A stretch of DNA of 24,741 nucleotides from JBCDKH01 sp964388485. Lineage in GTDB: Bacteria; Planctomycetota; Phycisphaerae; Tepidisphaerales; Tepidisphaeraceae. A model generated the notes under the pieces. It saw nothing but the letters and a program-made list of their open reading frames with translations. It made no database searches and was not told where the DNA came from. This document shows, in pieces, positions 6,245-16,398 of this stretch; the stretch's first letter is position 1, and each line of letters begins with the position of its first letter. Position numbers and translations under genes: made by a program. Location of the stretch: the NCBI GenBank assembly GCA_964388485.1, contig CAYMAS010000051.1, positions 1 through 24,741 of the forward strand, given 5' to 3'.

Positions 6245-9200
6245 ATGGAGGCTCTTCCGGGCGGGTGGCAGTCCTTTTTGATGCAGTACACGCGAGGGGA
6301 CATAGGGACCAACGGCGAGACGCCCGGTGTTGTGCCGAGTTCAAGCGTCAACGGCATCTCTGTCGGCGGATTTGTGCGCACACCGCAGGGGCTGGCGAAG
6401 GTTCTGCAGCTTCGACCGGGTCGCGTGCGGGTCGAACTATTCGTCTCACCGATCGAACAGCGGGACGGCTGGTATAAGCGTGCTCGGGTAGAGTCGGTAA
6501 CGCTGCTTCCGGAAACGCGGGCGTACGTCCGAGGGTCGGACGGCAGGTGGACAGCGGGGCGGGTGCTCGGCCACGTGGAGCGGTTTGTCGTCGTGCGGTT
6601 GCCGAACAAGGTCGAGCGGCGTTGCGACGTCAGCGAGGTGTCGGTCCGGTGCAACCGCCGAACGACTAGCCCAGTCAGGCTGCTGTCTAGCTTCTACCAC
6701 GAGACGCCGTTCTGGATGGACCTCCGGTCGGACTTCAGACGGCTTCATACTCGGGTTCGCAATGCATGGCGGGGGTTGGACGCGTTCGCTGCTGCCAAAG
6801 TTGAGGTTTTCCCGCACCAAGTCGAAGTGGTCCGCCGGGTTCTGGAGGACCCGGTGCAGCGATACCTGCTCGCCGACGAGGTCGGGCTCGGCAAGACGGT
6901 CGAGGCCGGGGTCATCCTGCGGCAGATGTTGCTCGATGATCCGCGGACGCGGGCGTTGGTAGTTGTGCCGCCCCTCCTGATAACCCAGTGGCGGGAGGAG
7001 TTAGCCGATCGCCTCTGCCTGCGGGAAGACCTGTCGACGGGTAGGGTGCGGATCATCACGTCCGACGACGGAGCGGCATTAGCGTCTGAATTGGCCGGGC
7101 CGCCGCCGGACATGCTTGTCGTCGACGAGGCCCATCACGTCGCCGCCGGGACGGTCGGCAATGGCGGCGGGTCACGCCTCTTCTGCGCCATCCGCACGCT
7201 GGCTCACGCCACGCCTCGCCTGCTGCTGCTCTCGGCGACGCCGGTGCTTGACCACGAGTCGGAGTTCTTGGCCATGCTCCACTTGCTGGACCCGGCGACC
7301 TACGACCTCACCGATGCCGCCGGCTTCCGCGAGCGCGTCCGCCGACGCTCCGAGGTGGGCGAGATTCTCACGAACTTCAGGCCAGATGGCCGGCCACGCA
7401 TCCTTCGACGTCGGGCACAGGACCTTCGAAACGGCTTCCCCGAGGACGCCCGCCTACAGGAGTTGCTGGACGCTTGCGACGCAGCGGGTGAGGACGAGGA
7501 GGAGGCCCTGCGGTCGGCGGTGGCCGAGGCGCGGACGCACGTTGTTGAGACCTACCGCCTACACCGCCGACTGCTCCGTAATCGGCGGGCGGTTGTGATG
7601 GCGGGCGAGGACTCGGTGCTGGCCGATCGGGTGGATGCGGGGGTGGAGGCGAGTGAGTTGCTGGAACCACTTTGCGACGAGCGATCGGAGCGCATCGAGC
7701 CAGCTTTGGAAGCATGGCGAGCCGCGGCCGCGGCGGAGGCAACGGAGAAGCCTGAGACGCGGGTTCAGCTGCGGGAAGCGTTTCTGGCCCTGCTTGAGGC
7801 GTCGATGACGTGGCACCCGTTGCTGATTGAAGCGGTTAGTCGCCGCGCCGGCGATACTGGGTTGTTCGCCGGCGAGAAGGAACTGCTGAACGCCCTTGCC
7901 GAGGCCGCCTCCGCGGGTGAGGAGGATCGGCTAGATCTGGCGGCCGAGGTTTGTGAACGACAGATGCGGCGACCTGGCAACACTGCAAGATTTGAGAAGG
8001 TCGTCGCGTTCACAAGCCACACAGAGGTTGCGGAGAATTTGGCCGCCAGACTGCGTGCCCGCGGGTGCAACCGCGTGCTGACGATCACTCGGTCGATGCG
8101 GCAGGCAGACGCCGAGCGTGCCGCTGCACTTTTCCGGCGCGAGGCAGCTCCCTTAGTGCTCGTTTGCGACCGATCTGCTGAGGAGGGCCACAACCTCCAG
8201 TCCGCCGACGCTGTAGTCCACGTAGACGTGCCGCTGTCGCCGATGCGGCTGGAGCAGCGAATCGGCCGGATTGATCGTATCGGCCGAAACCGGCCGGCTC
8301 GTACCCGCGTTCTCTCCTGCTACGCCGATGTGGAGGACGAGCCGACAGCCGCCAGTGCGTGGCTGAAGGTCTTGGCATTCGGCTTCGGCATTTTCACCGG
8401 TAGCGTCAGCGACCTGCAGTTCCACCTGGAGGCGGAGCGGGAGCGGTTGCTCAACCTGCTGTTCGAGCAGGGGCCGGAGGCGTTGCACCATGCGGTTGAT
8501 GCCGAAGTCGTGCCTGGAGTGTCGCGCGCCCGCAGGGAGATCGCGGCGCAGGCGGAAATGGACGCGATGGAGCGGGACGTGGCCCAAGACGAGGATTGGG
8601 TCCGATCGCTCGTTGAGCTTGAAGCCGACGACAGGCCGTTGCGTGAGGAGTACGAACACTGGATTTGCGACGCGCTGAAGCTCAATGCTCGGGTCGAAGA
8701 TGCGAGCAGGATGGTCTTTCAATACGAGGCCAACTACGACCGGGTGCTGAGCGATGTCGGAAGTCATCCGACGCTCGTGCCGATGGATCGCTGGAACGAG
8801 TGGCCTGGGCGGGGCGATCCACTGACGTACTGCCGGATCGCTGCATCGATGCGGCCATCGGTTCGGTTGCTGCGGCCTGGCGACGCCTTTACCGACGCTC
8901 TTGATGAATACGTCAGGTGGGATGAGCGTGGCCGCGTCTATGCCCTCCACCGCCACGTTCCGCATATGCCGACTGCGGCGGGATCAGAGATTGTATGCTT
9001 CCGCGTCGACTTGCTCGCCGAGGCGGATGTACGCCCGGCGGTACGGGCCGTGCAGAAGGCGGACAAGTGCCCGCGGGTGGGCGAGCGGGCACTGCGGCGC
9101 GTCCTTCAGCGGCGGGCCGACGCGCTGCTGCCGCCGACCTACGAGACGTTGTACCTCGACTTCGACGGCATGCCGGTGAAGGACGAGCTCTTGCTGGCAC

Positions 9201-9628
9201 CGTTGCGTCTGCCGTACACGAAGCGAGATCGAGATGAACTCGGAACAGACGTCAACCTTACCGGCGACTATCTTGACTACCTGGAGCAGGTAGTCGACTC
9301 CGTAACTTGGCCTAGCCGGTGCCGGAAGATCGCGTCTTCCGCTAAGGCGGCGTTGCGGTCGTCGGGCGACATGGTGCGAGCGATCGAGGCGGCGACGGAT
9401 CGCTTTCTTTGGGAGTCGCGGCTTCGGCAGGATCGGCTGCGCCTCCGGGCGACGAAGGGCGGCGACGCAGCGGCAGACCTATGTCTGGAGGAGGTCATCG
9501 CTCCAGCCCTTACAGCAGGCTTGGAGCGGCCCCGGCTGCGGGTGGAGTCAATCGGCGTCTTCGTGCTAGGCGGCAACGACCCGCGGCCGGACGACCCAGA
9601 ATATGCAAGGGCGAGGAGGTCGCGGTGA
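6245..9628 (+). CDS. dpdE: DpdE, SNF2/RapA-like helicase of the restriction module
   Basis: A 1127-residue SF2 ATPase. After an N-terminal region with a GGFVRTPQG...SPIEQ segment like the Tudor-type domains of RapA-related proteins, the SNF2 core shows LADEVGLGKT (Lys217), DEAH at 294-297, LLLSATPV, a helicase C domain with EEGHNLQ, and EQRIGRIDRIGR at 670-681. A long C-terminal region after about residue 720 is without recognised motifs. Genetics in Salmonella Montevideo places dpdE in the restriction-like phenotype, so it probably translocates on or remodels unmodified DNA. The start is uncertain: the ATG at 6245 has no good ribosome binding site, and the in-frame ATG at 6281 is possible. 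It overlaps dpdF (GTGA). It also resembles DISARM DrmD in type, but the neighbours make DpdE far more likely. Confidence 0.88.
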   Translation: MEALPGGWQSFLMQYTRGDIGTNGETPGVVPSSSVNGISVGGFVRTPQGLAKVLQLRPGRVRVELFVSPIEQRDGWYKRARVESVTLLPETRAYVRGSDGRWTAGRVLGHVERFVVVRLPNKVERRCDVSEVSVRCNRRTTSPVRLLSSFYHETPFWMDLRSDFRRLHTRVRNAWRGLDAFAAAKVEVFPHQVEVVRRVLEDPVQRYLLADEVGLGKTVEAGVILRQMLLDDPRTRALVVVPPLLITQWREELADRLCLREDLSTGRVRIITSDDGAALASELAGPPPDMLVVDEAHHVAAGTVGNGGGSRLFCAIRTLAHATPRLLLLSATPVLDHESEFLAMLHLLDPATYDLTDAAGFRERVRRRSEVGEILTNFRPDGRPRILRRRAQDLRNGFPEDARLQELLDACDAAGEDEEEALRSAVAEARTHVVETYRLHRRLLRNRRAVVMAGEDSVLADRVDAGVEASELLEPLCDERSERIEPALEAWRAAAAAEATEKPETRVQLREAFLALLEASMTWHPLLIEAVSRRAGDTGLFAGEKELLNALAEAASAGEEDRLDLAAEVCERQMRRPGNTARFEKVVAFTSHTEVAENLAARLRARGCNRVLTITRSMRQADAERAAALFRREAAPLVLVCDRSAEEGHNLQSADAVVHVDVPLSPMRLEQRIGRIDRIGRNRPARTRVLSCYADVEDEPTAASAWLKVLAFGFGIFTGSVSDLQFHLEAERERLLNLLFEQGPEALHHAVDAEVVPGVSRARREIAAQAEMDAMERDVAQDEDWVRSLVELEADDRPLREEYEHWICDALKLNARVEDASRMVFQYEANYDRVLSDVGSHPTLVPMDRWNEWPGRGDPLTYCRIAASMRPSVRLLRPGDAFTDALDEYVRWDERGRVYALHRHVPHMPTAAGSEIVCFRVDLLAEADVRPAVRAVQKADKCPRVGERALRRVLQRRADALLPPTYETLYLDFDGMPVKDELLLAPLRLPYTKRDRDELGTDVNLTGDYLDYLEQVVDSVTWPSRCRKIASSAKAALRSSGDMVRAIEAATDRFLWESRLRQDRLRLRATKGGDAAADLCLEEVIAPALTAGLERPRLRVESIGVFVLGGNDPRPDDPEYARARRSR

Positions 9629-12321
9629 AGCGGAACCAATCGCCGGAAGCGGAGCCTCAGGGTGACCGCTTCTTCGCCGTGGCCTCGCGGGCCTTGGCGG
9701 CGGGCGAGGTTCCCGAGGCCCTCGAAGTTATTGTGGCCGATGCTACATTTGCCGACCGCTTCTGCGGTGCCGCCTCTGGTTTAGCTACACGCCGCACGCA
9801 ACCGCTTGATTGGGCGGTGCTGGTCCGACAACTTGTGCGACGCGAGGACGAGCGGGAATGGGGACAAGCAGCCGACGTGCTGATGGGGCTTGCGGACCTC
9901 ACGACTCTGTTTGGGCCGCCGCCCGCACCTCCTATCGCGCGGCTCGAGCCGTCTGGCCGCTTCGCCTCGAAGGAGATGATGGCGGCGTACGAACAGGTCG
10001 GGCTGCGTGCTACGCAGGGCGAAGGCGGGCTTGTCCTCCGGGCGCAGCCTTGGGCACCGGAGTGGCTCGACGGGTATCCCGCACGTGCGGCCGAGGCGGA
10101 GTTACTCCTTCGTCGTCAGCAATTCGTGCCGGGCGACCCGCTCCTCGCTCAACTGGGCCGCGGTGATGTCGTGGGCTACAGCGGGGCGGCACAGCGGGAC
10201 GCGGTTCGAGCCGCGGCCGTCGCGCCGCCGGGATCGACGCTGCTCGTGAACCTGCCGACCGGGACGGGCAAGAGTCTCGTCGCGCACCTGCCGGCCGTCG
10301 CCGCCGGGGGCGCGGCGGGTGACGCGGCGTTGACCGTCTTAGTCGTCCCAACCGTTGCCCTGTGCATCGATCAAGAACGTTCGCTTCGGTCCTCAATCAA
10401 TCAAGACTGCGCCTATTACGGCGGACGCTCGGCCGAAGAACTCAAAGCAATCCGCCAACGGATATTCGCCGGCGAGCAACGGGTCGTGGTGGCTTCGCCC
10501 GAACCAATCCTGGGGGCGCTCCGGCCTGCCATCTACGCTGCCGCCGGGGCCGGTCGGCTGCGATGGCTGGTGGTGGACGAAGCGCACGTCGTTGGGTCGT
10601 GGGGCGACGAGTTTCGGCCCGAGTTCCAGATGCTCCCCGGGCTGCGGCGTGACCTGCTCCGTGTCACGGAGGCGGCCGGACGCCCCGCGTTCCGCACGAT
10701 GCTCCTTTCGGCCACCGTGACGGCCGACACGCTGGCGACGCTGCACACCGCATTTGGCGACCCTGGTCCGTTCAACCAGGCGGCAGCACCTCAACTGCGA
10801 CCCGAACCGAGTTACTGGTTCAGCTCCTGTCGCCACGAGAGCAGCCGAGCCGCAGAGGCAATCCGACGGCGGCGGGTGGAAGAGGCGGTCCTGCACTTGC
10901 CACGCCCGCTCGTGCTCTACGTGACGCGGCGGGAGGACGCAGAGTGGTGGTACAAACGCCTGCAGGACATGGGGCTCGGCCGCCTCGGGATAATGACTGG
11001 CTCGACGCCGGCGGACGCGCGGGCGGCCCTGCTGCGGCGGTGGTCCGAGCGAGCGGTCGACGTCGTGGTGGCGACGAGCGCGTTCGGCCTCGGCGTCGAC
11101 CAATCCGACGTTCGCTCAGTCGTCCACGCGACGCTGCCGGAGACGCTCGACCGCTTCTACCAAGAAGTCGGCCGCGGCGGCCGCGACGGGAGGGCGTCGG
11201 TCTCGCTGCTCATCCACACCGATGAGGACGTCACGCTCGCCAGGAGCGTCGGCGAGACGACGCTCATCGGCAACGAAAAGGGAGTGTCCCGGTGGCGGAG
11301 GATGTGGGAGAGCAAAGACGCCGTCGACGCCGAGAGGGCAAGATGGCGGATACGCGTGGACGTCTCACCCGGCTTGCAGGCGAACGAGGCGAACGTCAAG
11401 TGGAACTTACGGACGCTGGCCCTTATGGCGCGGAGCGGGCTTATCAGGATCGACGCCGTGCCTCCCCCCTCTCAGCCACGCGGATCGGACGACGTGCAGG
11501 CAGAGCGGGCGTACGAGCAGGCGGCCCAGGAGGATCTCGTGCGGCGTGTGGTAGAGGTAATAGCCGATCGAGTTGGCAGTGACGATGTTTGGACGGCGCG
11601 GGTCGACCCGCAGCGCGAGCGTGAGCAGGCCGCGACGCGGGCAGCATTTGCCAGGATGGTCACCGTTGCCGGCGGCGGGAGCGGCCACTGCATCGGCACA
11701 ATCATTGGGGATCTTTATCGAGTCGGTCACAACGCGGTGCCCGGCGTCTCGCCGACTCCAGTCGCAACCGCCTGCGGCACCTGCCCCGCGTGCCGCAGCG
11801 GCGGTTATGCTTCGCCGATCGACCCGCCGCCGCCCGTCCGCCCGCCGTGGCCGGTATCTCGAGGTGTCGCGTCTCAGCTTCAGCGTCGGCTTATCGACGG
11901 CCGCCTTATCGTGCAGTACGACACAAGCGGCCGGCCGTGGCGCGACGACCTAGGCGACCTCATCCCTCGCCTTTCCGATCTCGGACTGCGCGGGATATGT
12001 GTCTCCGCGCAGGAATGGGACGACGCGGCGCGGGTTCTGGGCAGTCGAGTTACCCGTGGGGACGTTCTGCTGTTCGAGCTGAGTGAGGTGTTGCGGACAA
12101 ACCGCCGGCACCAGAGTTTCGCTGACGTGCTCGCGGTGGCGGTCGTTCACCCGTCAGACGGTCGACCGTTGCCCGAAGATTTGTATCGAACGGCAGACTC
12201 GAGGGATACCCGCCTCGCACCTCGCGTGTTGCTCGTGCCGAACAATGCTCTGCGCCACGATGGCGTGCGCCTAGTGGACCGGCCGCCGGTGCAGCTGGTC
12301 TGGGCGGGTAGCCTGCTGTAG
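9625..12321 (+). CDS. dpdF: DpdF, RecQ-like DNA helicase
   Basis: The protein of 898 residues has a RecQ-type helicase core in the middle: LPTGTGKS (Lys216), DEAH at 318-321, LLSATVT around 361-366, and GRGGRDG at 516-522. Downstream, Cys689 followed by Cys717, Cys720 and Cys723 (C...CGTCPAC) matches the RecQ zinc-binding pattern. About 200 N-terminal residues precede motif I and are unassigned. RecQ enzymes unwind DNA 3' to 5'. In the published Salmonella genetics dpdF was not among the genes clearly needed for restriction, so its role is open. The frame extends upstream to 9409, but the GTG at 9625 overlaps the dpdE stop and has GAGGAGGT just upstream, which decides the start. The dpdG start follows after 20 bases. 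Confidence 0.88.
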   Translation: MKRNQSPEAEPQGDRFFAVASRALAAGEVPEALEVIVADATFADRFCGAASGLATRRTQPLDWAVLVRQLVRREDEREWGQAADVLMGLADLTTLFGPPPAPPIARLEPSGRFASKEMMAAYEQVGLRATQGEGGLVLRAQPWAPEWLDGYPARAAEAELLLRRQQFVPGDPLLAQLGRGDVVGYSGAAQRDAVRAAAVAPPGSTLLVNLPTGTGKSLVAHLPAVAAGGAAGDAALTVLVVPTVALCIDQERSLRSSINQDCAYYGGRSAEELKAIRQRIFAGEQRVVVASPEPILGALRPAIYAAAGAGRLRWLVVDEAHVVGSWGDEFRPEFQMLPGLRRDLLRVTEAAGRPAFRTMLLSATVTADTLATLHTAFGDPGPFNQAAAPQLRPEPSYWFSSCRHESSRAAEAIRRRRVEEAVLHLPRPLVLYVTRREDAEWWYKRLQDMGLGRLGIMTGSTPADARAALLRRWSERAVDVVVATSAFGLGVDQSDVRSVVHATLPETLDRFYQEVGRGGRDGRASVSLLIHTDEDVTLARSVGETTLIGNEKGVSRWRRMWESKDAVDAERARWRIRVDVSPGLQANEANVKWNLRTLALMARSGLIRIDAVPPPSQPRGSDDVQAERAYEQAAQEDLVRRVVEVIADRVGSDDVWTARVDPQREREQAATRAAFARMVTVAGGGSGHCIGTIIGDLYRVGHNAVPGVSPTPVATACGTCPACRSGGYASPIDPPPPVRPPWPVSRGVASQLQRRLIDGRLIVQYDTSGRPWRDDLGDLIPRLSDLGLRGICVSAQEWDDAARVLGSRVTRGDVLLFELSEVLRTNRRHQSFADVLAVAVVHPSDGRPLPEDLYRTADSRDTRLAPRVLLVPNNALRHDGVRLVDRPPVQLVWAGSLL

Positions 12322-12341
12322 AACCCTACTGGAGACGATTG

Positions 12342-13202
12342 ATGAGCCTTGTCAGCGAGAGCCACGCCATGCCCTCCACCATTCGAGCGGCATATCGCCT
12401 CGCCGCTCGACTTGGCAAAGGTGATGCAGGGCTGGACCAGGCCACTGCATTGTCGCTGCTGACGCCACCTGCGATCCAGACGGAGAAGGGTGGCCAGATT
12501 CGTGCACGCAACGCGATCAACGAGGCGGTAAAACTTGGCCTCATCCGTCGCGACGAAGATGGTGTGCTCCACCTTGCCCTCGAATGGCCCGATCCACTGG
12601 GCGATCCCGACAACGCCGATGATCAATTTGCCGATGTCGTCGCACGTCTCGCCGCGGCTGGCGGTAAGGAGGGGGAGAACGCCGACCTGCTTCGCACCGC
12701 CGTTTGGACAATGACGCGGGATCCGCGGGAGCCGGTCGGCCCGACCGCCGACGCGATGCGGGCGCTTGTTGATGATGGCATTCAAAGCGACCTTGGTACC
12801 ACCGAGGCCCGCTGGGGACAGTTTGAGCATTGGGCAGTCGCCCTCGGCTGGTGCGTGCGTGCGCCAATGCTGATGGCCGACCCGACCGCGTTTCTACGAC
12901 GGAACATCGATTTGATCTTCGGCGATGCGGTGGAACTGCCTATCGACCTCGTGTTGCAAGAAGCCGCGAACTTGTGCCCCGCGTTCGACAGCGGGTGGGC
13001 CTGCGATTGGGTTCTCGATCGCCTGCCGGAAGAGCGCCGCCCGCGCGACCGACACCTCCTGCCGGCAACGAGCCACGCGTGGCTGCGGCTGTACGATGAG
13101 GGCACGGTCCGGCTTGAGCGGAGGGCCGATTCCGGCCAAACGCGATACCTGTCGGATGGTGACGAGGTCGTTCCAGTCGCAGCCGTTAAGCGCGCTACGT
13201 AG
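12342..13202 (+). CDS. dpdG: DpdG, restriction-module protein
   Basis: A 286-residue soluble protein without an enzymatic motif. Its N-terminal 80 residues look like a winged-helix arrangement: a helix, a segment IRARNAINEAVKLGLI and a short wing (EDGVLHLAL). The rest is mixed helical with several conserved-looking tryptophans. I assign DpdG from length and from its fixed place between the RecQ-like dpdF and the P-loop dpdH. DpdG was reported to be needed for the restriction-like phenotype. A DNA-binding or adaptor role is inference. The ATG at 12342 is preceded by TGGAGA at a six-base spacing; a TTG one codon earlier is less likely. Thirteen bases separate it from dpdH. Confidence 0.78.
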   Translation: MSLVSESHAMPSTIRAAYRLAARLGKGDAGLDQATALSLLTPPAIQTEKGGQIRARNAINEAVKLGLIRRDEDGVLHLALEWPDPLGDPDNADDQFADVVARLAAAGGKEGENADLLRTAVWTMTRDPREPVGPTADAMRALVDDGIQSDLGTTEARWGQFEHWAVALGWCVRAPMLMADPTAFLRRNIDLIFGDAVELPIDLVLQEAANLCPAFDSGWACDWVLDRLPEERRPRDRHLLPATSHAWLRLYDEGTVRLERRADSGQTRYLSDGDEVVPVAAVKRAT

Positions 13203-13215
13203 AAGAGCCTTGATC

Positions 13216-16200
13216 GTGGAAGAGACGCAAACAGGAACATCTTCGTTGGCCGGCCGCGACTCCATGCAGGGTTTCGTTTGCTGGGATGACGCCCGGGTAC
13301 GTCAGGTGATGCAGACCGAGGCGCTGCAGGATAACGAAGCCGATTTTCTTGCCACGCACCGCCCGATGCGTCTGAGGATCCGCGGCCAGCGGACACCGGT
13401 GCCAGAACCGGCCGCCGGCGGCGGGCACGACGAGCACGCGGTGCTGCGGGCGTTCCTCGACAGTCCCGATCATGCTTTCGCTACTGTCACCGGCGACGTC
13501 GGCACCGGCAAGAGCCACCTGATCCGCTGGCTCGCCATGCAACTTCCGGAAACGGAGCGGCGGCGAGTGGTTCTGCTGCCGCGCATCAACACAAACCTGC
13601 GATCGGCGTTGCTGCAGATCGTCAAGGGGATGACCGGCGATCAGGTCGAGCAGTTTCGCAGTCGCATCCTGACCGCCGGCGAAGCCAGCAGCCAGGAGGC
13701 AGCGGCCGAGCGATTGCTGAGCGAGTTGGCGATCGCGTGCGGTGCCGCCTCGCACGGCGGAGGGGACGGGGGTTCGAAGGAGTGGTGGAAAACGTCATCA
13801 CTGCCGTCAGGGGTCAGCCGAGACCAACTGCGCTACCTCGCAGAAGATGCTCCCACGCTTCTGTACGACCCGATCTTCCGCAACTTCTTCCTGCGCCCCG
13901 GCGGGTCAATTCGGCGTCTGGTCCGCCACGCCTTCGGGCAAAACGAGCGGGTGGAGACGGCCGAGTCGAAGGAGCAATTCGACGATGTTGACCTGCCGAA
14001 GGAGGGGGACATTGACCTCAATGCCGCCGCACGATCATCCCGTGAGCTTTGGCGGGATGTCGGCTATGACCCATCGGAGCGGGCTGCGCTCGTCGCATGG
14101 CTCAACCATAACCTTCCGACGGCGATCCGCGGCGTTCTCAACATCGGACGCGATGAACTGACGAACGTCATGACGGCCGTCCGTCGCGAGTTGGCGGGAC
14201 AGGGTCGGGAACTGGTCATCCTGATCGAGGACTTTGTGAAGCAGCAAGGCGTCGAGCGGGAACTACTCGAGTCGCTGCTCGTCGAGCCGAAGCAGGAGGG
14301 TGAGGACGAGACGCTTTGCACTCTCCGGACGGCACTGGCCTGCACGAAGGGTTACTTCGACGCCTTCCGGGACACCGTGCGGGATCGGGTGTCGTTCCGC
14401 GTGTTCGTGGACGCGCCGGAGGGCGACGCTAAGCCGGATGCCGCGATCTTCGCCGCCGGTTACCTCAATGCCTCTCGCCTGGATGGAGCAAAGCTGGAGC
14501 GGTGGGCATCGGACAATCGGGAGGCGGCCCTGGCCGGTGCCGACCACGCGTTGGCCGACTTGCCGCCGAACGCTTGCGAGGGCTGCCGGTATCGCGAGCA
14601 GTGCCACAACGCCTTCGGCCACGCCAACGGCGTCGGCCTGTACCCCTTCAACTCGACGGCTGTCCGACGATTGTCAGATCGCGCCGGAGGCGGAGGCTTC
14701 AACCCGCGCAAGCTCGTCGTTCAGGTCCTTTCCGGCATACTGACCGGCGAGCGCCAGCGGATCGAGCAGGGGGCGTTCCCAACCGAGTACTGGAGAGACT
14801 ACGCGAACAACAGCGCGCGGCTCAGCCAGCCGGCACGGGCAAAGGTCACGCAGGGAGATCCGGCGCACGGCAAGCGTCGCCTCGCGCTGCTAGAGGCTTG
14901 GAGCGACTGGGACGGCCATGGCGGAGTTCCCAATCTCCACCCCGGCATCCACGATGCCTTTGCGTTGCCGCCGCTCGACGGAGCAGAACAGACAGAGCCC
15001 GACCAGCAGATCTCCAACTTCGTTGTCGATCCCCCTCTCAAGCCCGATGCGGAGGCGGACCTGCCGAGGGAGTTGGCAAAGTATCTTGAGGAGTTGGAGG
15101 CGTGGCAGCGTGGCGGCAGCAAGCTGACGCCGGCCTTCGTCAACAATTTCCGCCAGAAGGCCAGCGCGGCCATCGAGGCACGCGTCGATTGGGATACGGC
15201 GCTGGTTCTTAACAAGGGCGAGCACACACAGCCGATGTTCCAGCAGCGCTTCATCAACTTCGCCGATCAGGTGACTACGCCGGGTAAGGGCCACCTGGTA
15301 CTGACGATTCCGACTCCTGGCCAGACGCGCGAGCGGGCCGCTTTCGGCTGCGAAGCCTTACTACGCCAAGCACATCACGGCGGGTGGCGGTTCCGGGACG
15401 GCGCACGATATCAACGTGCTGCCGCCGAATGCTTAGAGGCATGGGCTGACCACCTTCTCTCGCAGGTCCGCGCGACCCGTCTGAACGTCAGGGGCAAGTA
15501 CGATCCGGTGCCGGCTGCCGTCGAGTTGCTGGCGTTGGGTCACCGCCTGCTGGGACGCCCGAAGTTCTCCGCCGCGGGTGATGACGCGGCGATGATCGAC
15601 GCAATCCTCGGCGAACCGCCACCGGCAGCCGTCTCCTCACTCGACGGTCGCAGCGACTCCTGGAAGAGCTTGGGCCGGGAGTTTCTCAAGCAGAGGCCGC
15701 TGCTGCTCGACGTCGTGCTCTCCCGTGTCACCTGTACCAAGGGGCAGAGGAAGGCTCAGGTCGTCGATGCCTCACAGCTTATCGGCCCGCTGCGGCAGTT
15801 CCGCCGGGCGGGTAAGCCGAAGCTGGACGTGCCGGAAGATGCCGTTGGTGACCCGTTGCTCAAGGCTGTCGCTCAATTTCGCAAGCGGGTCGACGACGAT
15901 TTAGCTGCGGCTGTGACTGACGAGCGAGACCGCTTCCTCGCCGCCGCGGCTGCAGTGCGGGCGGCTTTAGGAGATACGCCCGACTTGGCGGCCTTGACCG
16001 AGGCCGTCAACAACTTGTGCGACGCCGGGCGCGACGCTGGCATCCTTGGCAGGCCATCCATCCAGAAATACGAGGCGGCCCGTGACGACCTGAAGGCGAA
16101 GGCACTCGATGACTCGCTCATCGCCGCGTCCAAGGTCGCGGAACTTCGAGTGGAGGATTGGCCCATCGCGCTGCTCGACCAGCTCGGCCGCAATTCCGTC

Positions 16201-16398
16201 AACACGCTACGCGACGCCGCGGCCTTGATCGACGCGATCGAGGGTGTGGTAGGGCGAGTCGAGGATGAGGCCGACGGAGGCGAGATCGACAACACGCCTA
16301 CGGGCCGTGCGATCGAAAACATCATTGAAGCGTTGGACAGGATCGGCCGCGACGCCGAGCCACAGCCGACGTCTCCCTCGGTGGAGGCACTCTCGTGA
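13216..16398 (+). CDS. dpdH: DpdH, large P-loop ATPase
   Basis: The protein of 1060 residues has an N-terminal P-loop domain: Walker A GDVGTGKSH with Lys99 and a Walker B LVILIED ending at Asp339, so about 240 residues separate the motifs, more than in simple AAA+ proteins. A possible zinc site CEGCRYREQCH lies at 454-464. The C-terminal half is helical and rich in Asp, Ala and Arg, suggestive of coiled or repeat structure. I place it as DpdH by size, ATPase type and order. Its function is not established; the layout recalls ATPase subunits that couple DNA recognition to effector action. The GTG at 13216 has AGAAGAG eight bases upstream; TTG 13210 and ATG 13264 are alternatives, and the open frame further upstream overlaps dpdG and is not used. 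It overlaps dpdI by four bases. Confidence 0.83.
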   Translation: MEETQTGTSSLAGRDSMQGFVCWDDARVRQVMQTEALQDNEADFLATHRPMRLRIRGQRTPVPEPAAGGGHDEHAVLRAFLDSPDHAFATVTGDVGTGKSHLIRWLAMQLPETERRRVVLLPRINTNLRSALLQIVKGMTGDQVEQFRSRILTAGEASSQEAAAERLLSELAIACGAASHGGGDGGSKEWWKTSSLPSGVSRDQLRYLAEDAPTLLYDPIFRNFFLRPGGSIRRLVRHAFGQNERVETAESKEQFDDVDLPKEGDIDLNAAARSSRELWRDVGYDPSERAALVAWLNHNLPTAIRGVLNIGRDELTNVMTAVRRELAGQGRELVILIEDFVKQQGVERELLESLLVEPKQEGEDETLCTLRTALACTKGYFDAFRDTVRDRVSFRVFVDAPEGDAKPDAAIFAAGYLNASRLDGAKLERWASDNREAALAGADHALADLPPNACEGCRYREQCHNAFGHANGVGLYPFNSTAVRRLSDRAGGGGFNPRKLVVQVLSGILTGERQRIEQGAFPTEYWRDYANNSARLSQPARAKVTQGDPAHGKRRLALLEAWSDWDGHGGVPNLHPGIHDAFALPPLDGAEQTEPDQQISNFVVDPPLKPDAEADLPRELAKYLEELEAWQRGGSKLTPAFVNNFRQKASAAIEARVDWDTALVLNKGEHTQPMFQQRFINFADQVTTPGKGHLVLTIPTPGQTRERAAFGCEALLRQAHHGGWRFRDGARYQRAAAECLEAWADHLLSQVRATRLNVRGKYDPVPAAVELLALGHRLLGRPKFSAAGDDAAMIDAILGEPPPAAVSSLDGRSDSWKSLGREFLKQRPLLLDVVLSRVTCTKGQRKAQVVDASQLIGPLRQFRRAGKPKLDVPEDAVGDPLLKAVAQFRKRVDDDLAAAVTDERDRFLAAAAAVRAALGDTPDLAALTEAVNNLCDAGRDAGILGRPSIQKYEAARDDLKAKALDDSLIAASKVAELRVEDWPIALLDQLGRNSVNTLRDAAALIDAIEGVVGRVEDEADGGEIDNTPTGRAIENIIEALDRIGRDAEPQPTSPSVEALS

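Noticed and set aside
8153..8965. 270-codon minus-strand open frame opposite dpdE
   Set aside because: It overlaps the conserved helicase C domain of dpdE; no independent coding evidence.
9409..9624. Upstream extension of the dpdF frame
   Set aside because: It lies inside dpdE, lacks a ribosome binding site, and the GTG at 9625 has GAGGAGGT and a stop-start overlap.
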